A DNA stretch of 64,000 nucleotides from an uncultured Coriobacteriaceae bacterium (GTDB taxonomy: Bacteria > Actinomycetota > Coriobacteriia > Coriobacteriales > Atopobiaceae): assembly GCA_902788705.1 (NCBI GenBank), contig CADALE010000006.1:124001-188000 (forward strand), given 5' to 3'. Both the position numbers and the translations under genes were made by a program. This document shows positions 8,870-16,898 of the stretch, in pieces; the first letter of the stretch is position 1; each line of letters starts with the position of its first letter. Under the pieces are notes generated by a model. It searched no databases, was not told the DNA's origin, and saw nothing but the letters and a program-made list of their open reading frames with translations.

Positions 8870-11800
8870 ATGGCAAAGAAGATCTCGACCGCACGAAAGG
8901 TTGGAAGGGTGGTGAAGACCATCCTCAAGGCCGTGCTGGCGCTCATCCTGGCGGCGGCGATGGTGGGCGTGAACGTGATTCTGCCCAGCATGGGCATGAT
9001 CTCGCGCATGGCCAACGACATGCTGGGATACCAGCAGAGCTGGACCACGCCCGAAGGCGCCGAGGACGTGGACGCCGAGTACTACAAGAGCGACTTCACG
9101 GCAGACGAGCTGGAGGCCGCAGAGGACGCGCTTGACTACGCCATTGCCTCCGAGGGCTTCGTGCTCCTCAAGAACGATGACGCGACGATGCCGTTCGAGC
9201 AGGGCACCACGTTCAGCTTCTTCTCCGAGAACGTGAAGAACCTTACCGCCACCCAGTCCATCATGACGATGTTCACCGGCGCCTCGGGCGATCAGGACAA
9301 GCTCACGGCATCCTTCGAGGCCAAGGGCCTGCACGTCAACCCCACCCTCATGGAGTTCTACACCCAAGGTGCAGGTTCTGCCTACACCATGGGCTCAGGC
9401 TCCATCAACTTCGGCGAGGCTGAGGACTTCCGCATCAACGAGTGCCCGCTTTCCGAGCTGCAAGCCGCCGAGGGCGTGCTCGACAGCGCTCAGGGAACCG
9501 TGCCCGTGTTTGTGTGGCGCCGTGTGGCGGGCGAGGGCCGCGACATGCCCCGCTCCATGTACAACCACGCTGACAGCGCCGAGGACAAGGTGAAGAGCTA
9601 TCTTGAGCCTGACACCACCGAGCTCGAGGTGCTGCAGTACCTCAACGACAACTACGACAACGTCGTGCTGCTTGTCAACACCGCAAGTGCCCTGCAGCTT
9701 GACTGGGTGGCGCAGTTCCCCAACATCAAGAGCATCCTGTTCGTGCCCTCCACCGGCACCTGCGGCACCGACGCCCTCGCCGACATCTTCGCCGGCAACG
9801 TGAGCCCTTCGGGCAAGACCGTCGACACCTTCGTGGCTGACGCGCTGGCCAGCCCCGCCGGCCACAACTACGGCGACTTCGAGTTCGTGGATGCCGACGG
9901 CAACCCCACCAGCTACAACTACGTGAGCTACCTCGAGGGCATCTACGTGGGCTATCGCTACTACGAGACCCGCTACGAGGACGCGGTGCTGGGCCAGGGC
10001 AACGCCGGCAGCTTCGACTACGACGCCGAGGTGGTCTATCCCTTCGGCCACGGCCTCTCCTACACCACCTTTGACTGGAGCGACCTTGAGGTCGAGTGGA
10101 ACGGCCTTGACTCCATCACCGCCAAGGTGACCGTCACCAACACGGGCACCGTTGCCGGCAAGGACGTCGTCGAGATCTACGCCCAGGCGCCATACACCGA
10201 CTACGACAAGGCCTATGGTGTGGAGAAGGCCTCCGTGGCACTTGTGGCCTACGGCAAGACCGACGTGCTCGAGCCCGGCGCCTCCGAGACGCTGACCATC
10301 GACGTTGACCCCGCCCTGCTCGCGAGCTTCGACGCCAAGGGCGCCGGTACCTACATCATCGAGAATGGCACCTACTACATCGTGGCTGGCCACGACTCGC
10401 ACGACGCCGTGCAGAACGTGCTGGCCGCCAAGGGCCAGAACGTGGGCGGCAACGCCGCGCTGGCAGCTGCCCACGAGCTGACCGTCGACGCCCAGGTTGC
10501 CATGAAGGACCAGGCGACGGTTGACGCCACCACCTTCTCCACCGATGCCTACAGTGGCAACAAGATCCAGGCACTCCTTGGCTTTGCCGACGTCCAGGGC
10601 ACGCAGCTGACCCGCGCCGACTGGGAGGGCACCTTCCCCGCAAGCGATGGCACGCCTATCGAGGGCGACATCTCCACCTGGGGCAACGCCATCAACGGCA
10701 CCGACGACGAGGGCAACCCCGCCTCGCTCGTGTGGGGCAAGGAGGCCTCTGCCGAGCTGTTGGCCCAGCTTGAGAGCAAGGACTCCCTCAACCCCACCGA
10801 CGACGCCACCATCACCGACGAGCCCGTCTATGGCGCTAACAACGGCAAGACCCTCATCGAGCTTCGCGGCCTTCCCTACGACGACCCGGCGTGGGACGAG
10901 CTGCTTGACCAGCTGACCGCCGAGGATTACCGCGAGACCGTGGGCCACTCCGGCTATGGCTCGGAGTACCTGGATAGCGTGGGCAAGCCCTTCGTCATCG
11001 ACGCTGACACCGCTGCTGGCCTCATCTACGGCACCACGCACGGCATGGGCGGCCGCATGTTCCCGTCGTCCATCGTGATGGCCCAGACCTGGAACCAGGA
11101 GCTGGCCGAGAGCTATGGCCGCATGCTGGCCTCCGAGGCCAACCTTGCTGGCACGAGCGGCACGGCTGGCTGGTACGCCCCCTCGATGAACATCCACCGC
11201 ACGCCCTTCACGGGTCGCGCCGCCGAGTACTACAGCGAGGACCCCATCATCAGCGGCACCGTCGCGGCTCACGAGATGCATGGAGCTGCCGAGCTGGGTA
11301 TGTACTCCACCATCAAGCACTTCGCCTTCAACGACCAAGAGAACCACCGTGGTGACGGCGGCATCGACAAGAGCGTGAGCACCTGGATGGGCGAGCAGGC
11401 CGCGCGCGAGATCTACCTGCGTCCGTTCGAGCTGTGCATGCATGCGCCTGACGTCGAGCTGACCTACTACACGCTCTCCGAGGACGGCACCTACACGCTC
11501 AACACCACCACGCAGCGCGCCTGCCAGGGCATCATGACCGCCTTCAACCGCATCGGCGCAACGTGGACCGGTGGCTGCTATCCGCTGCTGCAGCAGCTGG
11601 TGCGCGAGGAGTGGGGCTTCGATGGCTTCATCATCACCGACTCGGCAAACGCGGGCAGCCCCGCCTTTGACCAGAGCCAGATGATCCGTGCCGGTGGCGA
11701 CGCGTTCCTGCGCTCCAACGAGAACACCTACGTGTTCGACCCGACCAATGCGGCCGAGTACCACTACGCCCGCGAGGCAGCCCACCATCTGCTGTACACT

Positions 11801-11998
11801 ACGGTCAACAGCCGTGCCATGAACGGTGCCGTTCCTGGGAGCACTTACAAGAACGGCATGCAGGCGGTTGACAAGCTGCGTCTGGCCGTGAACATCATCG
11901 GTGGCGGCGGCATCGGTGCCATCGCCATCACGGGTTGGCTCAACCACAAGAAGCGCAAGCTTGAGCGCATGGCTGACGACGTGACTGGCGTCGCCTAA
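8870..11998 (+). CDS. Membrane-anchored glycoside hydrolase family 3 protein with permuted domains
   Basis: A 1042-residue GH3 protein with domains in reverse order. A signal/anchor helix comes first (about 13-40), then the usual C-terminal alpha/beta domain (EGFVLLKN near 95-101; GEGRD acid/base candidate), then a fibronectin-III-like domain with PFGHGLSYT (391-399). The TIM-barrel domain comes last, with KHFAFNDQENHRGD (from 816) and the nucleophile motif GFDGFIITDS (Asp 924). A glycine-rich hydrophobic segment (about 1005-1026) followed by KKRKLER ends the protein, so both ends appear anchored. The same inverted order is known in some rumen beta-glucosidases. The predicted role is hydrolysis of beta-linked glucosides or xylosides at the cell surface. 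The ATG at 8870 has AAGGGGAG upstream. Confidence 0.9.
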   Translation: MAKKISTARKVGRVVKTILKAVLALILAAAMVGVNVILPSMGMISRMANDMLGYQQSWTTPEGAEDVDAEYYKSDFTADELEAAEDALDYAIASEGFVLLKNDDATMPFEQGTTFSFFSENVKNLTATQSIMTMFTGASGDQDKLTASFEAKGLHVNPTLMEFYTQGAGSAYTMGSGSINFGEAEDFRINECPLSELQAAEGVLDSAQGTVPVFVWRRVAGEGRDMPRSMYNHADSAEDKVKSYLEPDTTELEVLQYLNDNYDNVVLLVNTASALQLDWVAQFPNIKSILFVPSTGTCGTDALADIFAGNVSPSGKTVDTFVADALASPAGHNYGDFEFVDADGNPTSYNYVSYLEGIYVGYRYYETRYEDAVLGQGNAGSFDYDAEVVYPFGHGLSYTTFDWSDLEVEWNGLDSITAKVTVTNTGTVAGKDVVEIYAQAPYTDYDKAYGVEKASVALVAYGKTDVLEPGASETLTIDVDPALLASFDAKGAGTYIIENGTYYIVAGHDSHDAVQNVLAAKGQNVGGNAALAAAHELTVDAQVAMKDQATVDATTFSTDAYSGNKIQALLGFADVQGTQLTRADWEGTFPASDGTPIEGDISTWGNAINGTDDEGNPASLVWGKEASAELLAQLESKDSLNPTDDATITDEPVYGANNGKTLIELRGLPYDDPAWDELLDQLTAEDYRETVGHSGYGSEYLDSVGKPFVIDADTAAGLIYGTTHGMGGRMFPSSIVMAQTWNQELAESYGRMLASEANLAGTSGTAGWYAPSMNIHRTPFTGRAAEYYSEDPIISGTVAAHEMHGAAELGMYSTIKHFAFNDQENHRGDGGIDKSVSTWMGEQAAREIYLRPFELCMHAPDVELTYYTLSEDGTYTLNTTTQRACQGIMTAFNRIGATWTGGCYPLLQQLVREEWGFDGFIITDSANAGSPAFDQSQMIRAGGDAFLRSNENTYVFDPTNAAEYHYAREAAHHLLYTTVNSRAMNGAVPGSTYKNGMQAVDKLRLAVNIIGGGGIGAIAITGWLNHKKRKLERMADDVTGVA

Positions 11999-12031
11999 GG
12001 CCGCGAGGCCTAACCGATAGGCAAGACACGG

Positions 12032-12065
12032 GCCGGGGCTGTCACCGATATGTGGCAGCCCCGGC
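12032..12065 (+). terminator. Terminator hairpin after the GH3 gene
   Basis: GCCGGGGCTG (12032-12041) and CAGCCCCGGC (12056-12065) form a perfect 10 bp stem. CAC/GTG inside the 14 nt loop can extend it. It starts 33 bp after the stop. There is no U-run, only a short T-containing tail, so strength is uncertain. Confidence 0.65.
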
Positions 12066-12206
12066 GCTTGTGTGGGCTCTGGCGGCCGCGGTGGGTGGCG
12101 GCTCGCTGCGGTGGGCGTCGGCCCCGGCGTTCCAGCTGACACAGCCCCCGGGGCTCCCGCCCCCTTCTCTGCGTCTCCATGGGGCTCCGTCCGCCCACAG
12201 GCTCAA

Positions 12207-12318
12207 CAAGTGCGTAACTCTGATTCTTCAGAAATTGATGCAATTTCAGAAAACCGCAGGTAGAAGGCTTGTCAGACTTTAGATGTGCCGAAAACTACTC
12301 ACAATAGTTACGCACTTG
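12207..12318 (-). repeat. 113 bp-family interspersed repeat, copy 3 (inverted)
   Basis: Ends CAAGTGCGTAACT (12207-12219) and AGTTACGCACTTG (12306-12318) are identical to copies 1 and 2. The reverse complement of the interior carries ATTGTGAGTAGTTTT next to the left end and CTACCTGCGGTTTT in the middle, so this copy lies in the opposite orientation and is one base shorter. The rest of the interior has diverged while the ends have not. Confidence 0.88.
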
Positions 12319-12474
12319 TGGTGGGAAGGGTGGGGGCGGGGCCGCCGGATGGGGTGTGCGGAGGGGAATGGGGAGGCGCCGGAGGGGGTGTGCAGAGGGG
12401 ACGTGCGGAGGAGGGGTGCGGGATATCGGCTAGAATCCTCTGCATACGTCTTGAGGTATCGGGGGAGAGGCCAC
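12319..12474. other. Purine-rich leader with G-quadruplex motif and a -10 candidate
   Basis: Directly after repeat copy 3 the plus strand is strongly purine-rich. It includes GGGAAGGGTGGGGGCGGGG (12323-12341), four G-runs separated by one or two bases. TAGAAT at 12431-12436 could be the -10 box for azlCD, giving a leader of about 30 nt. No gene is seen in 11999-12474. Confidence 0.4.
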
Positions 12475-13161
12475 ATGCGCTTGAGGGCCATGAAGCTTGC
12501 ATTTGCGAAGTCGCTGCCGGTCATGGCCGGCTATGTGGTGCTGGGGACTGGCTTCGGCATCCTGCTGCGCTCGGCTGGCTACGGCGTGTGGTGGGCGGCG
12601 GCGATGGGCGTCTTCGTGTACGCGGGATCGCTGCAGTACGTGGGTGTGGGACTGCTCGCGGGCGGCGCAGGCATCCTTACTACCGCCCTCACCACCCTCA
12701 TGGTGAACGCCCGACATCTCTTCTACGGCATCTCGATGGTAGATCGCTACAAGGACGCCGGGCCCTATAAGCCCTACCTCATCTTCGCGCTCACCGACGA
12801 GACCTACTCGCTGCTGTGTGACGGGTTGGTCCCCGAGGGGGTGGACCCACACCTCTACCGGTTCCTCGTCTCGCTGTTCGACCAGTCCTACTGGGTGGCT
12901 GGCTGCGTGCTGGGAAGCCTGGCAGGTGCGGTGATCCCCTTCTCCACCGAGGGCATCGAGTTCTCGATGACGGCGCTCTTCGTGGCGTCATTCACCGAGC
13001 GCTGGCTTACAGAGCGCAACCACCTGCCCGCACTGGTGGGGCTTGGTTGCTCCGTGGCGTGCCTGGCGGCCTTTGGGCCCGAGTCCTTCCTCATTCCCAC
13101 GATGGTGCTTATCACGGCCGTGCTTACGATCCTGCGCGGCAGGATGGGGGAGACGCCATGA
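12475..13161 (+). CDS. azlC: AzlC-family branched-chain amino acid exporter, large subunit
   Basis: A 228-residue polytopic membrane protein with the AzlC pattern. The N-terminal segment is LPVMAGYVVLGTGFGILLRSAG, followed by YAGSLQYVG, LMVNARHLFYG and LTDETYSL motifs, all within the usual family length of about 230. It works with AzlD to export branched-chain amino acids or analogues. The ATG at 12475 follows GGGAGAGG; the open frame itself starts further upstream inside repeat copy 3, which is an artefact. Its stop overlaps the azlD start as ATGA. Confidence 0.9.
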   Translation: MRLRAMKLAFAKSLPVMAGYVVLGTGFGILLRSAGYGVWWAAAMGVFVYAGSLQYVGVGLLAGGAGILTTALTTLMVNARHLFYGISMVDRYKDAGPYKPYLIFALTDETYSLLCDGLVPEGVDPHLYRFLVSLFDQSYWVAGCVLGSLAGAVIPFSTEGIEFSMTALFVASFTERWLTERNHLPALVGLGCSVACLAAFGPESFLIPTMVLITAVLTILRGRMGETP

Positions 13162-13463
13162 GACCCTTCCTGCTCGTGGCCACCATGGTGGCCGGAACCG
13201 CCCTCACGCGCTTCCTGCCCTTCGTGGTGTTCAGGAGGTCGACGCCCGACTACGTCTCGTACCTGGGACGCGTGCTGCCGTCGGCCATCATCGCGATGCT
13301 GGTGGTGTACTGCCTGCGCGAGGTGGCCTGGGCGTCCGCCCCCTTTGGCCTGCCCGAGCTGCTTGCCACCGCATGCGTGGTGGCGCTGCAGGCATGGCGG
13401 CGCAACTCCCTGCTTAGCATCCTTGTGGGAACGTTGGCCTACATGCTGCTCATCCGGCTGTGA
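13158..13463 (+). CDS. azlD: AzlD-family transporter small subunit
   Basis: A 101-residue membrane protein with about four hydrophobic segments. It has the AzlD features ALTRFLPFVVF at the N-terminus, a YLGRVLPSAIIAMLVVY segment and a final WRRNSLLSILVGTLAYML helix. It starts inside the azlC stop codon (ATGA, 13158-13161) behind GGGGGAGA, so the two subunits are translationally coupled. It is the partner of AzlC. Confidence 0.88.
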   Translation: MRPFLLVATMVAGTALTRFLPFVVFRRSTPDYVSYLGRVLPSAIIAMLVVYCLREVAWASAPFGLPELLATACVVALQAWRRNSLLSILVGTLAYMLLIRL

Positions 13464-13480
13464 GGCAAACGGAGCCTGAC

Positions 13481-13505
13481 AGTTACCACAAGGTGCGTAC
13501 TTGTG
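13481..13505. repeat. Small dyad resembling collapsed ends of the 113 bp repeat
   Basis: AGTTAC is followed by CACAAG-GTGCGTA-CTTGTG. The sequence holds the hexamer that opens the right end (AGTTAC), a near copy of the left end (CAAGGTGCGTA) and a CTTG. It may be a deletion scar of the repeat family, or simply a 6 bp dyad near the promoter of the next gene. It starts 17 bp after azlD. Confidence 0.3.
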
Positions 13506-13549
13506 TTCGAACGCGCGTTCCCTCAGAATGGCTCTGAGGAGGACCGCCC

Positions 13550-14485
13550 ATGATCATCAACACCGGTGCCCGCACCGACACGGCGCAATGGTACGCGCCA
13601 TGGTTGCAGCGACGCTTTCAGGAAGGGTTCGCGCTGGTGCGCAACCCGCTCTTTCCGCACAAGGTGACGCGCTACGAGCTTGATCCGGCCGTGGTGGACT
13701 GCGTGGTGTTCTGCAGCAAGAACTACGCGCCGCTGCTGCCGGCCCTGCCGGGCATCTGCGCACGCTTCCGCACCCACTTCCACTACACGATCACGGCCTA
13801 CGGGCGCGACATCGAGCCGCTCGTGCCCAGCATCGACGACTCGGTGCAGACGCTGATGGACCTCGAGCGCTTGGTGGGGGCCCAGCGCATCTGCTGGCGC
13901 TACGACCCAGTGCTGCTTACGGAGCGCTACACGGTGGCGCGACACCTAGACACCTTCGACTACCTGTGCGGCAGGCTTGCGGGTCACGTGGACCGCTGCA
14001 TCTTCTCGTTCGTGGAGATGTACCAAAAGCTGGAGCGCAACTTCCCCGAGCTGAGGCCCATCTCGCTGGAGGATAGGGACGCCTTGGCACGGGGGTTGGG
14101 GAGCATCGCCGCACAGCACGGCATCCCCATCCAGACCTGCGGCAACAATGGCGACTGGAGTCGCTACGGCATTGGGGCCAGTGCCTGCATGACGCTGCAG
14201 ATGCTGGGCGACGCCAACGGCGTCACCTTCCGCAAGCTCAAGCATAAGGGGCAGCGCAAGGGATGCGGCTGCTTCCAGGCGCGTGACATCGGCGCCTATG
14301 ACAGCTGCCCCAACGGGTGCCGCTACTGCTATGCCAACCGAGACCCCGAGCGGGCCCTTCAAAACTGGAGGGAGGCCCACGACCCCGAGAGCCCGCTTCT
14401 TCTGGGGCATCTGGAGCCGGAGGACGAGATAACCCAAGGCGACCAGCGCAGCCTGCTCGCGGCGCAGCAGGCTGCGCTCTTCTAG
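13550..14485 (+). CDS. DUF1848 family protein with C-terminal cysteine cluster
   Basis: A 311-residue protein matching the DUF1848 family in its opening (MIINTGARTDTAQWYAPW), in RICWRYDPVLL in the middle and in the C-terminal cysteine block. Cysteines occur at about 239, 241, 253, 257 and 260 (GCGC then CPNGCRYCYAN). The CxxxCxxC spacing resembles that of radical SAM iron-sulfur sites, and the TIM-barrel-like N-terminal region fits, but the biochemical role of the family is not established. AGGAGG-like GGAGGA lies upstream of the ATG. It converges with the amidohydrolase gene, with only 3 bp between the stop codons. Confidence 0.8.
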   Translation: MIINTGARTDTAQWYAPWLQRRFQEGFALVRNPLFPHKVTRYELDPAVVDCVVFCSKNYAPLLPALPGICARFRTHFHYTITAYGRDIEPLVPSIDDSVQTLMDLERLVGAQRICWRYDPVLLTERYTVARHLDTFDYLCGRLAGHVDRCIFSFVEMYQKLERNFPELRPISLEDRDALARGLGSIAAQHGIPIQTCGNNGDWSRYGIGASACMTLQMLGDANGVTFRKLKHKGQRKGCGCFQARDIGAYDSCPNGCRYCYANRDPERALQNWREAHDPESPLLLGHLEPEDEITQGDQRSLLAAQQAALF

Positions 14486-14488
14486 GGC

Positions 14489-15442
14489 CTATGCCCCAAG
14501 CAGCCCCAGGGCGTTTTCGCGCATGATGGCGTCGGCATGGGCGCCGAGCTGCGCGTCATTGGCAAGGAAGTCGCGCAGGCTTGCGATGCCCTTGCTGGCG
14601 ATGACGGCATTGGTAAAGGGGAAGTCGCTGCCGTAGAGGATGTGGCTGGGGTCGGCGACGCTTGCCAGCAGGGGCAGGAGCGTGGGCACGGGGTTGCCGG
14701 CGAGGTCGAAGTACAGGCGTGCCAGGTTGCCTGCGAAGTCGATGGAATCCATGGCGCCCATGGCTACCAGCAGCGGCTGCACCGTCTGGATGCGCGCCGC
14801 GACGTTGGGGAGGAACGAGCCGCAGTGCGGCACCACGATGTGGGCGTTGGGGTAGCGCACGGGCACCTCGTGGGCAATCATGTTGAGCACGGCGCGCGTG
14901 GTGTCGGCCAAAAACTCGTACAGCGGCACCGGGCCCGAGGTGAAGAGGCCCTCCCGCAGCGGCTCGGGGCGATGCGGGTGCAAGATCACCAGCTTGCCGC
15001 GGCGGTCGACCTCGGCGAACAGCGGGTCGAGCGCGGGGTCGCCCAAGTACAGGCCACGGGAGTTGCTGGCCAGCTTGATGCCGGCGGCACCCAGCTCGTC
15101 CATGGCCCGCACGGCCTCGGCCACGGCGGCGTCCACGTCGGGAAGGGGCAGCACCGCGCAGAAGGCAAGGCGGCCCGGATGGCGAGCCACGACCTCGGCC
15201 GTCCAGTCGTTGAAGCGGCGGCAGAAGGCTGCGGACTCCTCGACGTCGCCAAAGAACGGCTGGGGCGAGGACAGCGACAGCAGCTGCAGCTGGATGTCGT
15301 TGGCGTCCATGAAGGCGATGGTGGCCTCCTCGTCGAAGGCAGGCAGCGGGAAGCCGTCCTCCTGAAGTGCACCGTGGCTTTCCAGCAGGTCGAGGTAGTC
15401 CTGGTTAAGCAGGTGTCCATGCATGTCGATGGCGCGCGTCAT
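14489..15442 (-). CDS. Amidohydrolase family 2 (ACMSD-like) metal-dependent hydrolase
   Basis: A 317-residue TIM-barrel hydrolase of the amidohydrolase-2 group. It has the N-terminal HxH in IDMHGHLL, a central histidine in VILHPH, VPHCGSFLP and the late YGSDFPF aspartate: the usual metal and catalytic set of ACMSD-like decarboxylases/hydrolases. The ATG at 15442 follows AAGGGGGA. It is a single gene, 132 bp downstream of the CDF transporter on the same strand. The substrate is unknown; aromatic or lactone-type carboxylates are typical. Confidence 0.85.
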   Translation of the reverse strand: MTRAIDMHGHLLNQDYLDLLESHGALQEDGFPLPAFDEEATIAFMDANDIQLQLLSLSSPQPFFGDVEESAAFCRRFNDWTAEVVARHPGRLAFCAVLPLPDVDAAVAEAVRAMDELGAAGIKLASNSRGLYLGDPALDPLFAEVDRRGKLVILHPHRPEPLREGLFTSGPVPLYEFLADTTRAVLNMIAHEVPVRYPNAHIVVPHCGSFLPNVAARIQTVQPLLVAMGAMDSIDFAGNLARLYFDLAGNPVPTLLPLLASVADPSHILYGSDFPFTNAVIASKGIASLRDFLANDAQLGAHADAIMRENALGLLGA

Positions 15443-15574
15443 GGTGTCCCCCTTGGTAATGGTTGCGTCCTGGTATCAGATGATGACACAGTCCAGGCGT
15501 CCCGTGGGCCACGCGCGGTAGACGATTCGCCTGCCGTGTCAAGGGCGTGAGGTGGGGTTGGCGCACGGCCGTCG

Positions 15575-16696
15575 TCAGTCAGCCGTGTCGATGTCCAGCA
15601 CGATGCGGAACTCGTAGTCGGGGAAGCGCTCCTCGCACTCGCGGCGGATCGCCTGGAAGGTGCCCATGCGGTCGGGGTCGTCGAAGGAGATGACGATGTC
15701 GAAGCGTGTGGTGTGCGTGACCTCGTCGGCATAGAAGCCGTGCATCTGCATCACATGCTCGTGGGCAAAGACCAGCTCCTCAACCTGCTTCCTCAGCGAG
15801 GAGACGTCGGAGGCGGTGTTGGTGGCGTAGATGCCCACCGAGATGATCATGACGCCGGTGCGCTCGAAGACCACCTCCTGGACGCGGTGCTCGATGATAT
15901 CCACCTCGCGGGCGCTGAGGCGCTCGTCCACCTCCACGTGGAGCGTGCCGCGCAGGCGGTCGGGGCCATAGTCGTCAAGCGAGAGGTCGTAGACCCCCAG
16001 CACGCCGTCAACGGAGAGCGCGGCCTGCTTCACCGCGAGGGACACCTCGGTGTCCACACGCTCACCCAGCACCTTGGAGAGCGTCTCGGAGAGCATCTCG
16101 ATTCCGGCCTTCACGATGATGGCCGAGATGAGCGTGCCGAGCAGCCCCTCGAGCGAGATGCCCGTGACCAGGAAGATGCCAGCGCCCACCAGCGTGGTGG
16201 CCGAGATCATCGCGTCGTTCATGGCGTCGGCGCCCGAGGCGACAAGCGAGCCGGAGTCGACCTTCTGGCCCACGCCCTTCACGTAGCGGCCGAGCACGGC
16301 CTTCACCACGACCGCTGCCGCCACGATGAGCAGGCCGACCGGCGTGTATGAGGGCGTCGTGGGGTGGATGAGCGCCTCCAGCGACTCCTTGAGCGACGAC
16401 GCGCCCGCTGCAAGCACGATGGCGGCGATGACGATGGCCGAGAGGTACTCGGCGCGGCCGTGGCCGAAGGGATGCTTGCGGTCGGGCGGACGGCGGCTGA
16501 GCTTGGTGCCGATGATGGTGATGAGCGACGAGAGCGCGTCGGAAAGGTTGTTGACGGCGTCGAGCACGATGGCGATGGAGTTGGAGAGTGTGCCCACGAC
16601 CACCTTGAAGGCGGCCAATATGACGTTGCCCACGATGCCGATGATGCTCGTGCGCATGATGGTGCGCTCACGGTCCGTGACGCTGATGCCGGGCAT
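15575..16696 (-). CDS. Cation diffusion facilitator family metal transporter
   Basis: A 373-residue CDF transporter with six membrane segments in residues about 15-215 and a cytoplasmic metal-sensing domain behind. Metal-site motifs are LDAVNNLSDALSS in TM2, HPFGHGRAEY in the cytosolic loop and SGADAMNDAMIS in TM5. The C-terminal part is longer than in minimal CDFs (about 160 residues). It would export Zn, Fe, Mn or a similar divalent cation; ligand spacing alone does not settle which. The ATG at 16696 has GAAAGGAGAGG upstream. Confidence 0.9.
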   Translation of the reverse strand: MPGISVTDRERTIMRTSIIGIVGNVILAAFKVVVGTLSNSIAIVLDAVNNLSDALSSLITIIGTKLSRRPPDRKHPFGHGRAEYLSAIVIAAIVLAAGASSLKESLEALIHPTTPSYTPVGLLIVAAAVVVKAVLGRYVKGVGQKVDSGSLVASGADAMNDAMISATTLVGAGIFLVTGISLEGLLGTLISAIIVKAGIEMLSETLSKVLGERVDTEVSLAVKQAALSVDGVLGVYDLSLDDYGPDRLRGTLHVEVDERLSAREVDIIEHRVQEVVFERTGVMIISVGIYATNTASDVSSLRKQVEELVFAHEHVMQMHGFYADEVTHTTRFDIVISFDDPDRMGTFQAIRRECEERFPDYEFRIVLDIDTAD

Positions 16697-16822
16697 GGCC
16701 TCTCCTTTCGTTGGGTGCCTGCCCAGTATACGGCTTCCGAGGCGTGGGGCCCTAGACGCCGCGCATGAAGGGGATGGTCGCGCCTCCCGTCTGTGTGTAG
16801 CCGATGGTTGGACTGGGATAAC

Positions 16823-16838
16823 TGTTAGGTACCTAACA
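16823..16838. promoter_or_regulatory. 16 bp perfect palindrome, candidate operator
   Basis: TGTTAGGTACCTAACA is perfectly palindromic and lies 61 bp upstream of the fused ABC transporter gene, in the expected promoter zone. Such palindromes are typical operators of TetR-, MarR- or PadR-type repressors. No regulator gene adjoins it, so the protein that would bind must be encoded elsewhere. The 202 bp gap 16697-16898 holds nothing else of note. Confidence 0.55.
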
Positions 16839-16898
16839 AATGGGGTAGTCTAGGGATGTGGTATCCGGACGTCACGTTCCCCGAAAAGAAGGTTTGCC

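Noticed and set aside
9395..12142. Long open frame on the minus strand opposite the GH3 gene
   Set aside because: Antisense to a clear GH3 gene, no recognisable protein features; an effect of GC-rich third positions. Similar long antisense frames over the AI-2E, alaS, pyrG and coiled-coil permease genes were dropped for the same reason.
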